A stretch of DNA of 17,720 nucleotides from DATMNI01 sp035570275 (GTDB taxonomy: Bacteria > Acidobacteriota > Terriglobia > Bryobacterales > Bryobacteraceae), in NCBI GenBank assembly GCA_035570275.1, contig DATMNI010000380.1:1-17720 (forward strand), in the 5' to 3' direction. The translations under genes were made by a program, and so were the position numbers. The notes below the pieces were generated by a model. That model did no database searches. It saw nothing but the letters and a program-made list of their open reading frames with translations, and had not been told where the DNA came from. Shown here piece by piece: positions 7,149 to 13,949 of this stretch (within the stretch, counting starts at the first letter, position 1; each line of letters opens with the position of its first letter).

Positions 7149-7205
7149 TCGTATGGCTACGATCTTGCCGCCCAGACACCGCTCATAGAACTGAATCGCA
7201 CCGTT
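7149..7205 (-). pseudogene. Remnant of a VOC/PhnB-like gene
   Basis: Directly after the TAA of the MoaD-like gene, the same frame continues as NGAIQFYERCLGGKIVAIRT. This closely resembles the first helix and strand of PhnB/glyoxalase-fold (VOC) proteins, typically '..NG..EEA..FYE..LGGKI..'. Nothing recognisable of the rest of the roughly 130-aa domain follows before the convergent gene ends at 7113. VOC/PhnB proteins are frequent partners of YCII/DGPF proteins next to ECF sigma factors, so this is likely what is left of a former operon member. Confidence 0.55.
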
Positions 7206-7502
7206 TTAGCCGCCCGCAATGGCCCCCACCACCAAAAAAGGCTCCACCCCCGCCGCCACCGCGTCCGGCAGCGGGGCGTCCGGTGCCTCGTGGGACAGAT
7301 CCTCCTGACAGGCGAAGAACCGCACGAAGGGCCGGCGCTGCTTGGTGACGTGATCCCGCAGCGTGCCGCCGAGCGCCGGATAGCAGGCTTCGAGTGCATC
7401 CAGGACCGAGCGTTGCGTCACCTGGCCCGCGACCGCCAACTGGATCTCGCCGTCCACGCGCGCCAGAATCCGCAGATGTGCCGGCAGCAGGACTCGGATC
7501 AT
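7206..7502 (-). CDS. MoaD/ThiS-like ubiquitin-fold protein ending in Gly-Gly
   Basis: The 98-aa protein starts MIRVLLPAHLR and ends FLVVGAIAGG. The size, the beta-strand start, the helix around LDALEACYPALGG and the C-terminal diglycine fit the MoaD/ThiS superfamily. In these proteins the Gly-Gly carboxylate is adenylated and carries sulfur as a thiocarboxylate. The ATG overlaps the stop of the beta-propeller gene as ATGA, so the two are translated as a coupled pair. No MoaE, ThiG or E1-like activating enzyme is encoded nearby, so the partner enzyme must be elsewhere or the function differs from cofactor synthesis. An in-frame ATG 20 codons upstream exists but would lie deep inside the preceding gene; the overlapping ATG is preferred. 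Confidence 0.8.
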   Translation of the reverse strand: MIRVLLPAHLRILARVDGEIQLAVAGQVTQRSVLDALEACYPALGGTLRDHVTKQRRPFVRFFACQEDLSHEAPDAPLPDAVAAGVEPFLVVGAIAGG

Positions 7503-8626
7503 GGCAGCGTTTGAACCTCGACGGAAAGCACCGCCGGAAGATCGCGCACGATGGGGGCCCAACTATCCCCGGCGTCGGCCGACCCGTACACCTGGCCACC
7601 GGTGGTTCCGAAATACACGCCGCACCGGTCCAGCGAATCCACCGCCATGGCATCGCGCAAAACGTTGACGTAGCAGTCGCTTTGCGGCAGCCCCCTGGTC
7701 AGGGCCTCCCATTCGTTTCCGCCCGTCCGGCTACGGTACACGCGCAGCTTCCCATCCGGTGGAAAGTGCAGCGAATCGCTCGTGATCGGTACCACGTAGA
7801 TAGTCTCCGGCTCGTGCGCGTGAACGTCAATCGCGAAGCCGAAGTCGGTCGGCAGGTTCCCGCTAACCTCCTGCCACGAGTCGCCGGCGTCGGCGCTGCG
7901 CATCACGTCCCAATGCTTCTGCATGAACAGCACATTGGGGCGCGACCGGTGCATGGCGATGCGGTGAACGCAGTGGCCCACCTCGGCCGTCGGCTCGGGG
8001 AGGAATGGGGAATTGAGCCCCCGGTTGATCGGCCGCCACGTCTTGCCGCCGTCATCGGTACGGAAAGCTCCCGCAGCCGAGATGGCGATGAAGATCCGGT
8101 CGGGGTTCTGCGGATCCAGAAGAATCGTGTGCAGGCACATCCCGCCCGCGCCAGGCTGCCAGCGGGGCCCTGTGCCGTGCCCGCGCAGCCCGCTGAGTTC
8201 CTGCCAGGTCTGCCCGCCGTCGGTGGAGCGGAACAAGGCGGCGTCTTCCACCCCGGCATAAACCGTGTCCGGATCGGTAAGCGACGGCTCCAAATGCCAG
8301 ACTCGCTTGAACTCCCACGGGTGGGCTGTGCCGTCGTACCACTGATGAGTACCGGGAACGCCGTCGTACACAAACTTGTTACCCACCGGCTGCCAGGTCT
8401 TGCCGCCATCGTCCGAGCGCTGGATCAATTGCCCAAACCAGCCGCTGGACTGCGACGCATACAGCCGGTTCGGGTCGGCCGGCGAGGCCTTCACATGGTA
8501 GATCTCCCATCCCGCAAAATGAGGACCGCTCACGTCCCACTTTTCGCGCTTGCCGTCCGCCGTCAGGACGAACGCGCCCTTGCGCGTGCCCACCAGCACC
8601 CGTACTCCGTTCAACGTTTCAGCCAT
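7499..8626 (-). CDS. Asp-box (BNR-like) beta-propeller protein
   Basis: The 375-aa product carries six Asp-box motifs of the S-x-D-x-G-x-x-W type at residues about 71-78, 134-141, 190-197, 244-251, 299-306 (degenerate) and 349-356, so it should fold as a six- or seven-bladed sialidase/VPS10-like propeller. It lacks a signal peptide and I see no clear sialidase active-site set; enzymatic activity should not be assumed. A GGAGG (8635-8639) stands 8 nt before the ATG at 8626, which decides the start over the TTG one codon upstream. It follows the YCII gene by 18 nt and overlaps the MoaD-like gene by 4 bp. The propeller/MoaD-like neighbourhood recurs in other bacteria as far as I recall, with no assigned function. 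Confidence 0.82.
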   Translation of the reverse strand: MAETLNGVRVLVGTRKGAFVLTADGKREKWDVSGPHFAGWEIYHVKASPADPNRLYASQSSGWFGQLIQRSDDGGKTWQPVGNKFVYDGVPGTHQWYDGTAHPWEFKRVWHLEPSLTDPDTVYAGVEDAALFRSTDGGQTWQELSGLRGHGTGPRWQPGAGGMCLHTILLDPQNPDRIFIAISAAGAFRTDDGGKTWRPINRGLNSPFLPEPTAEVGHCVHRIAMHRSRPNVLFMQKHWDVMRSADAGDSWQEVSGNLPTDFGFAIDVHAHEPETIYVVPITSDSLHFPPDGKLRVYRSRTGGNEWEALTRGLPQSDCYVNVLRDAMAVDSLDRCGVYFGTTGGQVYGSADAGDSWAPIVRDLPAVLSVEVQTLP

Positions 8627-8644
8627 CAATGGTTCCTCCGTTAT

Positions 8645-9046
8645 TCAGTTTTCCGATACCGCCAGCCGGGCTGCTCCTGGCCTGGCTACGGGCTCTTCGG
8701 GCAGCCCCGCCAGCTCGATGACCGGCCGGATTTCGATGGTTCCCCGGCGTGCCGCTGGAATCCGCGCGGCTATACCCATAGCCTCGTCGAGATCCCGCGC
8801 ATCGATCAGGAAGTAGCCGCCGAGTTGCTCGCGTGTTTCCGCAAACGGACCGTCGGTCACCAGCCGTTTGCCCTCGCGCACCCGAACACTGGTTGCCGTC
8901 GACGTGAGGTGCAGGGGAGCGGCGGCCAAATACTGTCCCCTTGCGTTGAGCTCTTGAACGAGTTGGATACCCTCCGCGTAACACTTCTCACGCTCGGTCT
9001 CGTCCAATTCCTGCTCGTTACGGTAAACCAGCAGCATGTATCGCAT
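8645..9046 (-). CDS. YCII-related (DGPF) domain protein
   Basis: The 133-aa product reads MRYMLLVYRNEQE..., with the signature TDGPFAETREQLGGYFLID at residues 64-82 and the repeated acidic helix RDLDEAMGIAARIP. This is the classic DGPF/YCII protein found beside ECF sigma factors of group ECF42. The fold is a small alpha/beta ferredoxin-like barrel; the biochemical role is unknown. GGGAGG sits just before the ATG (about 9052-9057). It is the first gene of the minus-strand operon, divergent from the sigma factor gene with a 76-bp gap that holds the presumed sigma-dependent promoter. Confidence 0.92.
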   Translation of the reverse strand: MRYMLLVYRNEQELDETEREKCYAEGIQLVQELNARGQYLAAAPLHLTSTATSVRVREGKRLVTDGPFAETREQLGGYFLIDARDLDEAMGIAARIPAARRGTIEIRPVIELAGLPEEPVARPGAARLAVSEN

Positions 9047-9065
9047 GATGTTCCTCCCTCTGTAA

Positions 9066-9092
9066 GTCGAACGGTGGGCCTCCGAATCGACA
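9066..9092 (-). promoter_or_regulatory. Candidate ECF42-dependent promoter of the YCII operon
   Basis: On the minus strand TGTCGA (9092-9087) is followed after exactly 17 nt by CGAC (9069-9066), about 20 nt before the YCII start codon. From memory, the ECF42 target promoter has a TGTCGA -35 element with a CGA-containing -10 element; the match here is very close. This predicts that the sigma factor encoded next door drives the operon. Confidence 0.65.
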
Positions 9093-9116
9093 CCTCGCCT
9101 TGAATTTATTTACCAT
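9087..9116 (+). promoter_or_regulatory. Possible housekeeping promoter of the ECF sigma factor gene
   Basis: TCGACA (9087-9092, 5/6 to TTGACA) lies 18 nt before TACCAT (9111-9116, 4/6 to TATAAT), which lies 6 nt before the ATG at 9123. There is no Shine-Dalgarno sequence. The -35 hexamer is the complement of the TGTCGA box used in the opposite direction. Confidence 0.35.
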
Positions 9117-9122
9117 CGATGA

Positions 9123-10397
9123 ATGCCCCAGGATGCCGGAACGCACCATGATGCCGATGACGCCATCGATGCACTGTACCACACCGATTGGGGCCGGATC
9201 GTCGCGGCCCTGATTCGCCTCGTCGGTGACTTCGACCTGGCCGAAGAGGCGGCGCAGGAAGCGTTTACCGCCGGCGTGAACCAATGGCGGAGCACCGGAA
9301 TCCCCGACTCCCCGCGCGCGTGGATCATCCGGACGGCACAGCACAAAGCCATCGACGTGATCCGGCGCCGGACGCGGTTCAACGAAAAAGTCAACCTATA
9401 CGCCGCCTCCGATTTGAGCCCAACCATTGAGGAGCCGGACTACGACGCCACCGAAATCGCCGACGATTGTCTTCGCCTGATCTTCACCTGCTGCCACCCG
9501 GCGCTGGCGCCCGATGCGCAGGTGGCGCTGACGCTTCACACGCTGGGCGGCCTGGAGACGGACGAGATCGCACGCGCATTTCTGGTGCCGGCGCCAACCA
9601 TGGCGCAGCGCCTGGTGCGGGCGAAGCGCAAAATCCGCGACGCGCGGATTCCCTATGCGGTGCCCGCCACCAGCGATATGCCTGAGCGGCTCGACGCCGT
9701 GCTGACCGTGATCTATCTTGTCTTCAACGAGGGTTATGCGGCCACTCGCGGCGGGCCGCTCGTCAGGACCGATCTCTGCGCCGAAGCCATCCGTCTGGGT
9801 CGTCTGGTGAGGACGTTGATGGCGCCCCAGCCGCCGGCCGAAGCCACCGGTCTGTTAGCCCTGATGCTGCTTCACGATTCGCGGCGCGATGCCCGTCTTG
9901 ACGAGGCCGGCGACATCGTCGTTCTCGATTTGCAGGACCGCGGCTGCTGGAATCGGCGACAGATCGACGAGGCGCTGCCGCTGGTCGAGGAGGCGTTTCG
10001 CGCCGGGCCCGGTCCGTTCGCGGTGCAGGCGGCGATAGCGGCCCTGCACTGTCAGGCGGCGCGGGCGGGCGATACGGACTGGCCGCAGATCCTCCGGCTG
10101 TACGACCTGCTGGAGCGCCTCCAGCCCTCGGGCATCGTGTCGCTAAACCGCGCGGTCGCGGTCGCCATGGTCCGCGGTCCTCGGCCGGCCCTCGCGCTCA
10201 TCGATGCACTTGCCGCAGACGGCGATCTCGACAGCTACCACCTGCTGCATTCCGCGCGTGCCGATCTGCTGCGCCGCCTCGGATCCCCGGCGGAAGCGGC
10301 GCAAGCCTACGAGCGGGCGCTCGCGTTGGCCGGCAATGACAGCGAGCGCCGATTTCTCGAACGCCGCCTGCGCGAAGTTCAATCGGCTATAACGTGA
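9123..10397 (+). CDS. ECF42-type RNA polymerase sigma factor with C-terminal extension
   Basis: The 424-aa protein has sigma region 2 at about residues 18-85 (DFDLAEEAAQEAFTAG, then PDSPRAWIIRTAQHKAIDVIRRR) and region 4 at about 115-172 (LRLIFTCCHPALAPDAQVALTLHTLGGLETDEIARAFLVP...MAQRLVRAKRKI). A long C-terminal part of some 240 residues begins around YLVFNEGYAATRG and contains TPR-like helices, e.g. PAEAAQAYERALALAGN. This architecture and the neighbouring YCII gene identify group ECF42, in which the extension, rather than an anti-sigma factor, is thought to control activity; no anti-sigma gene is seen. The only in-frame ATG near the domain start is used and lacks a ribosome-binding site. 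Confidence 0.9.
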   Translation: MPQDAGTHHDADDAIDALYHTDWGRIVAALIRLVGDFDLAEEAAQEAFTAGVNQWRSTGIPDSPRAWIIRTAQHKAIDVIRRRTRFNEKVNLYAASDLSPTIEEPDYDATEIADDCLRLIFTCCHPALAPDAQVALTLHTLGGLETDEIARAFLVPAPTMAQRLVRAKRKIRDARIPYAVPATSDMPERLDAVLTVIYLVFNEGYAATRGGPLVRTDLCAEAIRLGRLVRTLMAPQPPAEATGLLALMLLHDSRRDARLDEAGDIVVLDLQDRGCWNRRQIDEALPLVEEAFRAGPGPFAVQAAIAALHCQAARAGDTDWPQILRLYDLLERLQPSGIVSLNRAVAVAMVRGPRPALALIDALAADGDLDSYHLLHSARADLLRRLGSPAEAAQAYERALALAGNDSERRFLERRLREVQSAIT

Positions 10398-10401
10398 CTA
10401 C

Positions 10402-10438
10402 CCGGCCACCGGCGCCCGGCCACCGGCCACCAGCCACC
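10402..10438. repeat. Heptameric GGCCACC-type intergenic repeat
   Basis: Between the convergent sigma factor and MBL-protein genes, units CGGCCACC, GGCGCC, CGGCCACC, GGCCACC and AGCCACC follow each other, with a T5 run at 10440-10444. The GC-rich block could form weak hairpins and act as a bidirectional terminator, but no single clean stem is present. Confidence 0.6.
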
Positions 10439-10449
10439 GTTTTTCAGGC

Positions 10450-11835
10450 TCACTCCACCGAAACCGCCATCGGGTTGCTGGTAAGGCCGCTCACCACCAC
10501 CAGCGAAAGATTGGGGCCCGTGGGTGCATCGCTTGGAAGCAGGACGTCGATTTGCCAGCCGCCCGCCGTTCCGGGAGCGAGGCCGCTGAACTGGACCACC
10601 AGTTGTCGAGGCCCCAGAAAAACGTTCGGCAGCACGGCGCCCGACGAAAGCGGCTTCGCCGGGGCCGCGGCCCCGTCATCCACCGCGGGCGTAACCGCGC
10701 CCACGCCGGTTCCGTAAATGTGCAGCACCTCGCCGCGGCGGGCCGGCGCCGTGGCTGCGTTCAAACGCCCATCCTGGTTGGCGACGGCGTATAGACCCGG
10801 TGCATTGGGAAGCACCGTCAGGGGCGCGCGGGCAATCGTTTGTCCTGCTACCCGCACCTCCGCCAGCGCCGGGCCCGCCGCTTGCGCCGCCGATATCTGC
10901 AGATTGATCTGCCCGGGCGAAGCATAGTAAAGGGGCGCGGCTTTTCCATCCACCAGCACTTCCGTGTCACCCAGTTTGGGTGGCAGCGGGTATGCGCCGG
11001 CGGCTGTGGTTTGTGAGCCGGTGATTTTCCCGAAGACGGACGCGATGGAGCCGGGCGCCACCGGCACTCCGGGCGAAAAGCCCGCGGAGTTGACCGCCAC
11101 GGCGTCAGACAATGGCTGCATCACCCAGACTTCGGTCGCCGCAGGCAAGGTGGCTCGATTTACGGTAACCGCCGCCGGTTTGTAGACAACCGGCGAAAAC
11201 GGCGCGCTGGCGGCGGGCACCGTGGCTAGCTGCGCCGGCCCTCCGAGCGCCGTGCGATAGTGCATCAGGATGGCGACCTTCGGCTTCAGTTCGTTCACAT
11301 AACCGGCCGCCCGTTCCGGCGTGATGGTGAAGAATCCCCCGGCTGGGAGGAAGAGAATGTCGACGTTCTGCAAGTCGGCCAGTTGGGCGGCCGTGAGTTG
11401 ATCCTGCCCCAGATCGCCCAGGTGAGCGATCTTGAGGCCGGCCTGGTTCCACGTAATCATCGTGTTGGGCCCTCGCACCGCGCCGTTTTGATTATCGTGA
11501 AAACCGGGAATGAGGGTAAAGGTCAAGTTCCCGGCGGTGAGTTGCTGGCGCGCGGTGACGGGCCGTCCATCGATCAGCGTGAACTTACCCCCCACGCCGG
11601 CCGAGTTGTTGTGGTCCGTATGATTGTGCGTAATGGTGACGGCGTCGGCGGCGACCGCGGGCAGCGTGTAACCGACCGAGGCAACCGGAGGGTCCGTCAC
11701 CACAACCGGTCCGCCATCGGTGCCAATCACAAAGCACGACTGTCCCACCCAGGCAATAGAAAGGTCGGGGCTCCCTTGCGCAAACCCCGAGCCGCAGAGC
11801 GCGATCGTCGCGAGAACAGTTCTGACGATAGTCAT
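10450..11835 (-). CDS. Secreted metallo-beta-lactamase-fold protein with Solibacter-type C-terminal domain
   Basis: The 461-aa product starts with a signal peptide (MTIVRTVLATIALCGSGFAQ). Residues about 24-243 form an MBL-fold domain of the UlaG/UPF0173-like kind. It carries the metal motif THNHTDH (His70, His72, Asp74, His75), GFHD (His113), LGDLG (Asp141) and MHYRT (His192). Residues about 249-461, starting NSAGFSPGVPVAPGSIASVFG and running through YASPGQINLQI, RGEVLHIYGTGVGAV and QIDVLLPSDAPTGPNLSLVV, look like the TIGR03437 domain described from Candidatus Solibacter usitatus, an Ig/TIG-like module on many secreted proteins there. A GGAGG (11843-11847) 7 nt before the ATG at 11835 sets the start. 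The likely role is an extracellular metal-dependent hydrolase; the substrate is unknown. Confidence 0.88.
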   Translation of the reverse strand: MTIVRTVLATIALCGSGFAQGSPDLSIAWVGQSCFVIGTDGGPVVVTDPPVASVGYTLPAVAADAVTITHNHTDHNNSAGVGGKFTLIDGRPVTARQQLTAGNLTFTLIPGFHDNQNGAVRGPNTMITWNQAGLKIAHLGDLGQDQLTAAQLADLQNVDILFLPAGGFFTITPERAAGYVNELKPKVAILMHYRTALGGPAQLATVPAASAPFSPVVYKPAAVTVNRATLPAATEVWVMQPLSDAVAVNSAGFSPGVPVAPGSIASVFGKITGSQTTAAGAYPLPPKLGDTEVLVDGKAAPLYYASPGQINLQISAAQAAGPALAEVRVAGQTIARAPLTVLPNAPGLYAVANQDGRLNAATAPARRGEVLHIYGTGVGAVTPAVDDGAAAPAKPLSSGAVLPNVFLGPRQLVVQFSGLAPGTAGGWQIDVLLPSDAPTGPNLSLVVVSGLTSNPMAVSVE

Positions 11836-11930
11836 CGGCAGTCCTCCTTCTCCGATTGAGGCACAGGCAGCCGGCTCCCGACCATGGCAAACTTGTAAAC
11901 TCTGCTTGCCCCGCCAGCCCCTGACCCCCG

Positions 11931-11951
11931 GCATCCAGCATCCGGCATCCG
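11931..11951. repeat. Heptameric GCATCCR intergenic repeat
   Basis: GCATCCA, GCATCCG and GCATCCG follow head to tail in the gap between the MerR-TPR gene and the MBL gene, close to the stop codon of the former. The flanking CCCGG/CCGGG blocks could pair into a hairpin on the minus strand. Confidence 0.6.
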
Positions 11952-11967
11952 GGATCTGGCCCCTCAG

Positions 11968-12843
11968 CTACCGGATCACCGCCTGCCTTAGCCGTTCCAA
12001 CTGCCGGCGGGCGATCTCGGCCCACTGGCCGGTATTGTCCAGTTTCAGATACGCCTTCCAATGGTGTACGGCCTTTAACGGATCGCCGGTGCGTTCGCAA
12101 AGCAGCGCCAGGTTGAAATGGGCGTCGGCGTATTGCGGATTCAGGGCCAATGCCCGCCGGTAGTGATCGAAGGCCTCCGGGAGCCGTCCCTGCTCGTCGT
12201 ACAGGTTGCCCAGGTTGAATAGTGCCAGCGGGTAGCTGGAGTCGGCTTCGATGGCCTGGGCGTAGTACTTTTCGGCCTCGGCGAACTTGCGGAGGCGGTA
12301 GTAGATGGTGCCCAGGTTCACCAGCGCGCCGGCAGCGCCCGGGTTCAATTCGAGCACCTTTTGGTAGGCGTCCATTGCCAGTTCGACGGGGGCGCCGGTT
12401 TCTTCCAGTTCCAGGCCCTTCTGGAACCAGACTTCGGATTCGCGGGTCCGGTTCACGGCGGGTTTGCGCGCCGGAAAACTCGCCACCCCGCCCAGTTCGG
12501 CGGCGTCGAAATCGAAAAGAATCTGGCCGCTGATGGCTTCCATTTTCTGGCCGGCCACGTGGACGTTGATTCGCTTGCCATCGGAGACGATGCGCAGTTC
12601 CGAAAGCGGCCGCTCCACCCAATCCAGCTTCTGGCGCAACGATTTCAGCGCCTGCCCGATGCGGCGCGGGGAAATGTGGTTTTCCGTGAGCTTGATCAGA
12701 GTCTTGAAGGCAATCAAATCGGAGAAAGAATACGACCGGGCGGTGGCAATCAACTCCTGCCGCTCCCAACTCTTCAGTTGGCGTTCGGACAGCCCGAACT
12801 GGCGGCGGACGTCCTCACGAGAGTATTCCTCCTTCGGGGCCAC
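11968..12843 (-). CDS. MerR-type HTH / TPR fusion protein
   Basis: The 291-aa product begins with a MerR-like winged-helix region (residues about 8-76: YSREDVRRQFGLSERQLKSWERQELI, then YSFSDLIAFKTLIKL). A middle part follows (IVSDGKRINVHVAGQKMEAISGQILFDFD, about 85-115), then at least four TPR units at about 133-285 (e.g. ALVNLGTIYYRLRKFAEAEKYYAQAIE and the repeat after it). MerR-like proteins of this build probably bind DNA and recruit a partner through the TPRs rather than bind a small ligand. It starts at GTG with no ribosome-binding site, but TAAAAT stands 6 nt upstream. Its target is unknown. The next gene on this strand begins 132 nt downstream with its own Shine-Dalgarno site. Confidence 0.85.
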   Translation of the reverse strand: MAPKEEYSREDVRRQFGLSERQLKSWERQELIATARSYSFSDLIAFKTLIKLTENHISPRRIGQALKSLRQKLDWVERPLSELRIVSDGKRINVHVAGQKMEAISGQILFDFDAAELGGVASFPARKPAVNRTRESEVWFQKGLELEETGAPVELAMDAYQKVLELNPGAAGALVNLGTIYYRLRKFAEAEKYYAQAIEADSSYPLALFNLGNLYDEQGRLPEAFDHYRRALALNPQYADAHFNLALLCERTGDPLKAVHHWKAYLKLDNTGQWAEIARRQLERLRQAVIR

Positions 12844-12849
12844 GCGAAC

Positions 12850-12855
12850 ATTTTA
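12850..12855 (-). promoter_or_regulatory. -10-like box (TAAAAT) before the MerR-TPR gene
   Basis: On the minus strand TAAAAT lies exactly 6 nt before the GTG start at 12843. The -35 region is not convincing (a CTGTCA is 19 nt upstream). The spacing predicts a leaderless transcript. Confidence 0.4.
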
Positions 12856-12933
12856 ACAGCGCTCCCAGTCTTTATGACAGGGTGCCCCAAATTGTTCGCT
12901 CCCAATCGCCCGCGCTGCTTTACGGGAAAAAGT

Positions 12934-12964
12934 ACTTGAAAGTGGCTGCGGCATGGCGTATGAT
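12934..12964 (+). promoter_or_regulatory. Sigma70-type promoter with overlapping ACTT-ga-AAGT operator
   Basis: TTGAAA (12936-12941), 17 nt, TATGAT (12959-12964) is a near-consensus promoter. Transcription would start at or next to the ATG at 12971. The inverted repeat ACTT-GA-AAGT (12934-12943) covers the -35 box and is a plausible binding site for the winged-helix regulator encoded in the same operon. Confidence 0.7.
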
Positions 12965-12970
12965 GTGCAT

Positions 12971-13564
12971 ATGGCGACTCCCCGCCCCCAGCCACTGGAG
13001 CTTCACGCGCGTGCGATGGACAATTTGCGGTACATCCGCCAAACCCTCGAGCGCGCCGGTTCCTTTACCGCGGTGCCGGGAGTGGGCGGGGTGCTGATAG
13101 GCTGCACCGCGCTAATGGCGGCGTGGATGTCCGCGCAGCATATTAGCCCCGCCAGTTGGCTCATTGTTTGGACCCTGGCGGCAGGGGTGGCGTTGGTCGT
13201 CGGCATCGTGGGCGCGGCATTGAAGTCCCGGCGATTCAATCTGGCTCTTTGGTCCGGGCCGGGGCGTAAGTTTATAGCCGGTTTTGCGCCGGCGATGCTG
13301 GCCGGGGCGGTCCTGACGGTAGTGCTGTTCCGGGCGGGAATCGTCGGCTTTCTGCCGGGCATCTGGCTGCTGCTCTATGGCGCGGCGATTCTTTCCGGAG
13401 GCTACTCTTCGGTTCGCGTTGTGCCTCTGATGGGTGTGTGTTTCATGCTGGTTGGTTCCGCCGCATTGTTCCTGCACGGCTGGAACGGTCTGTTCCTGGC
13501 CGCCGGTTTTGGAGGCCTGCATATTGTCTTCGGCACGGTGATCGCGGTGAAATATGGCGGGTAG
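12971..13564 (+). CDS. Six-TM membrane protein paired with a winged-helix regulator
   Basis: The 197-aa product starts MATPRPQPLELHARAMDNLRYIRQ, an amphipathic N-terminal segment leading to SFTAVPGVGG and then six hydrophobic segments, the last reading WNGLFLAAGFGGLHIVFGTVIAV. I know of no biochemical function. From memory, this N-terminal signature and the coupling to a small HTH protein recur in acidobacteria. The ATG at 12971 is chosen over 12953 because the promoter -10 box (12959-12964) would place the transcript start after 12953. The stop overlaps the regulator gene by 11 bp, so the two are co-translated; the product may sense or respond to the condition that the regulator controls. 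Confidence 0.75.
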   Translation: MATPRPQPLELHARAMDNLRYIRQTLERAGSFTAVPGVGGVLIGCTALMAAWMSAQHISPASWLIVWTLAAGVALVVGIVGAALKSRRFNLALWSGPGRKFIAGFAPAMLAGAVLTVVLFRAGIVGFLPGIWLLLYGAAILSGGYSSVRVVPLMGVCFMLVGSAALFLHGWNGLFLAAGFGGLHIVFGTVIAVKYGG

Positions 13565-13937
13565 ACAAAACACAGCCCGCCGGGCTCTGCCTCTCGGCAA
13601 GGAGCGCGAAAAGAAGCTGCTGCCTCTGGAAGCGGTGAACGATGCGCACAAGCTTGACCGGCTGGTGCACGAACGCCTGCGGTTGGGCATGCTGAGTGCG
13701 CTGGCGGTCAACGAATCGCTGACTTTCAACGACCTCAAGAAACTGCTCAACACCACCGACGGCAACATGAGCGTCCACGCGCGCAAGCTGGAAGAGGCCG
13801 GCTACGTGTCGTGCACCAAATCTTTTGCCGGACGCCTGCCGCGGACGGATTACAAGCTGACGCCGGCCGGGCGGCGCGCCCTGGATCGCTATCTCGATCA
13901 CATGGAAGCGCTGATCCAGGCCACCCGCGAAAAATGA
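13554..13937 (+). CDS. Winged-helix transcriptional regulator (HTH_27/MarR-ArsR-like)
   Basis: The 127-aa protein has a basic start (residues 1-25) and then a winged helix: HERLRLGMLSALAVNESLTFNDLKKLLNTTDGNMSVHARKLEEAGYVSCTK..., followed by the wing RTDYKLTPAGRRALDRYL. This is the one-domain winged helix of PF13601-like regulators, which usually act as dimeric repressors. It is encoded inside the end of the membrane-protein gene (11-bp overlap) and precedes uppS by 12 nt. Autoregulation through the palindrome on the operon promoter is inferred. No ligand-binding domain is present beyond the winged helix. Confidence 0.85.
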   Translation: MAGRQNTARRALPLGKEREKKLLPLEAVNDAHKLDRLVHERLRLGMLSALAVNESLTFNDLKKLLNTTDGNMSVHARKLEEAGYVSCTKSFAGRLPRTDYKLTPAGRRALDRYLDHMEALIQATREK

Positions 13938-13949
13938 GGGCTTTTTTTA

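Noticed and set aside
7394..9103. A 569-codon open frame on the plus strand opposite the YCII, propeller and MoaD-like genes
   Set aside because: It is antisense to three genes with clear family signatures, ribosome-binding sites and coupled starts; its translation has no domain-like features and high GC makes such mirror frames common.
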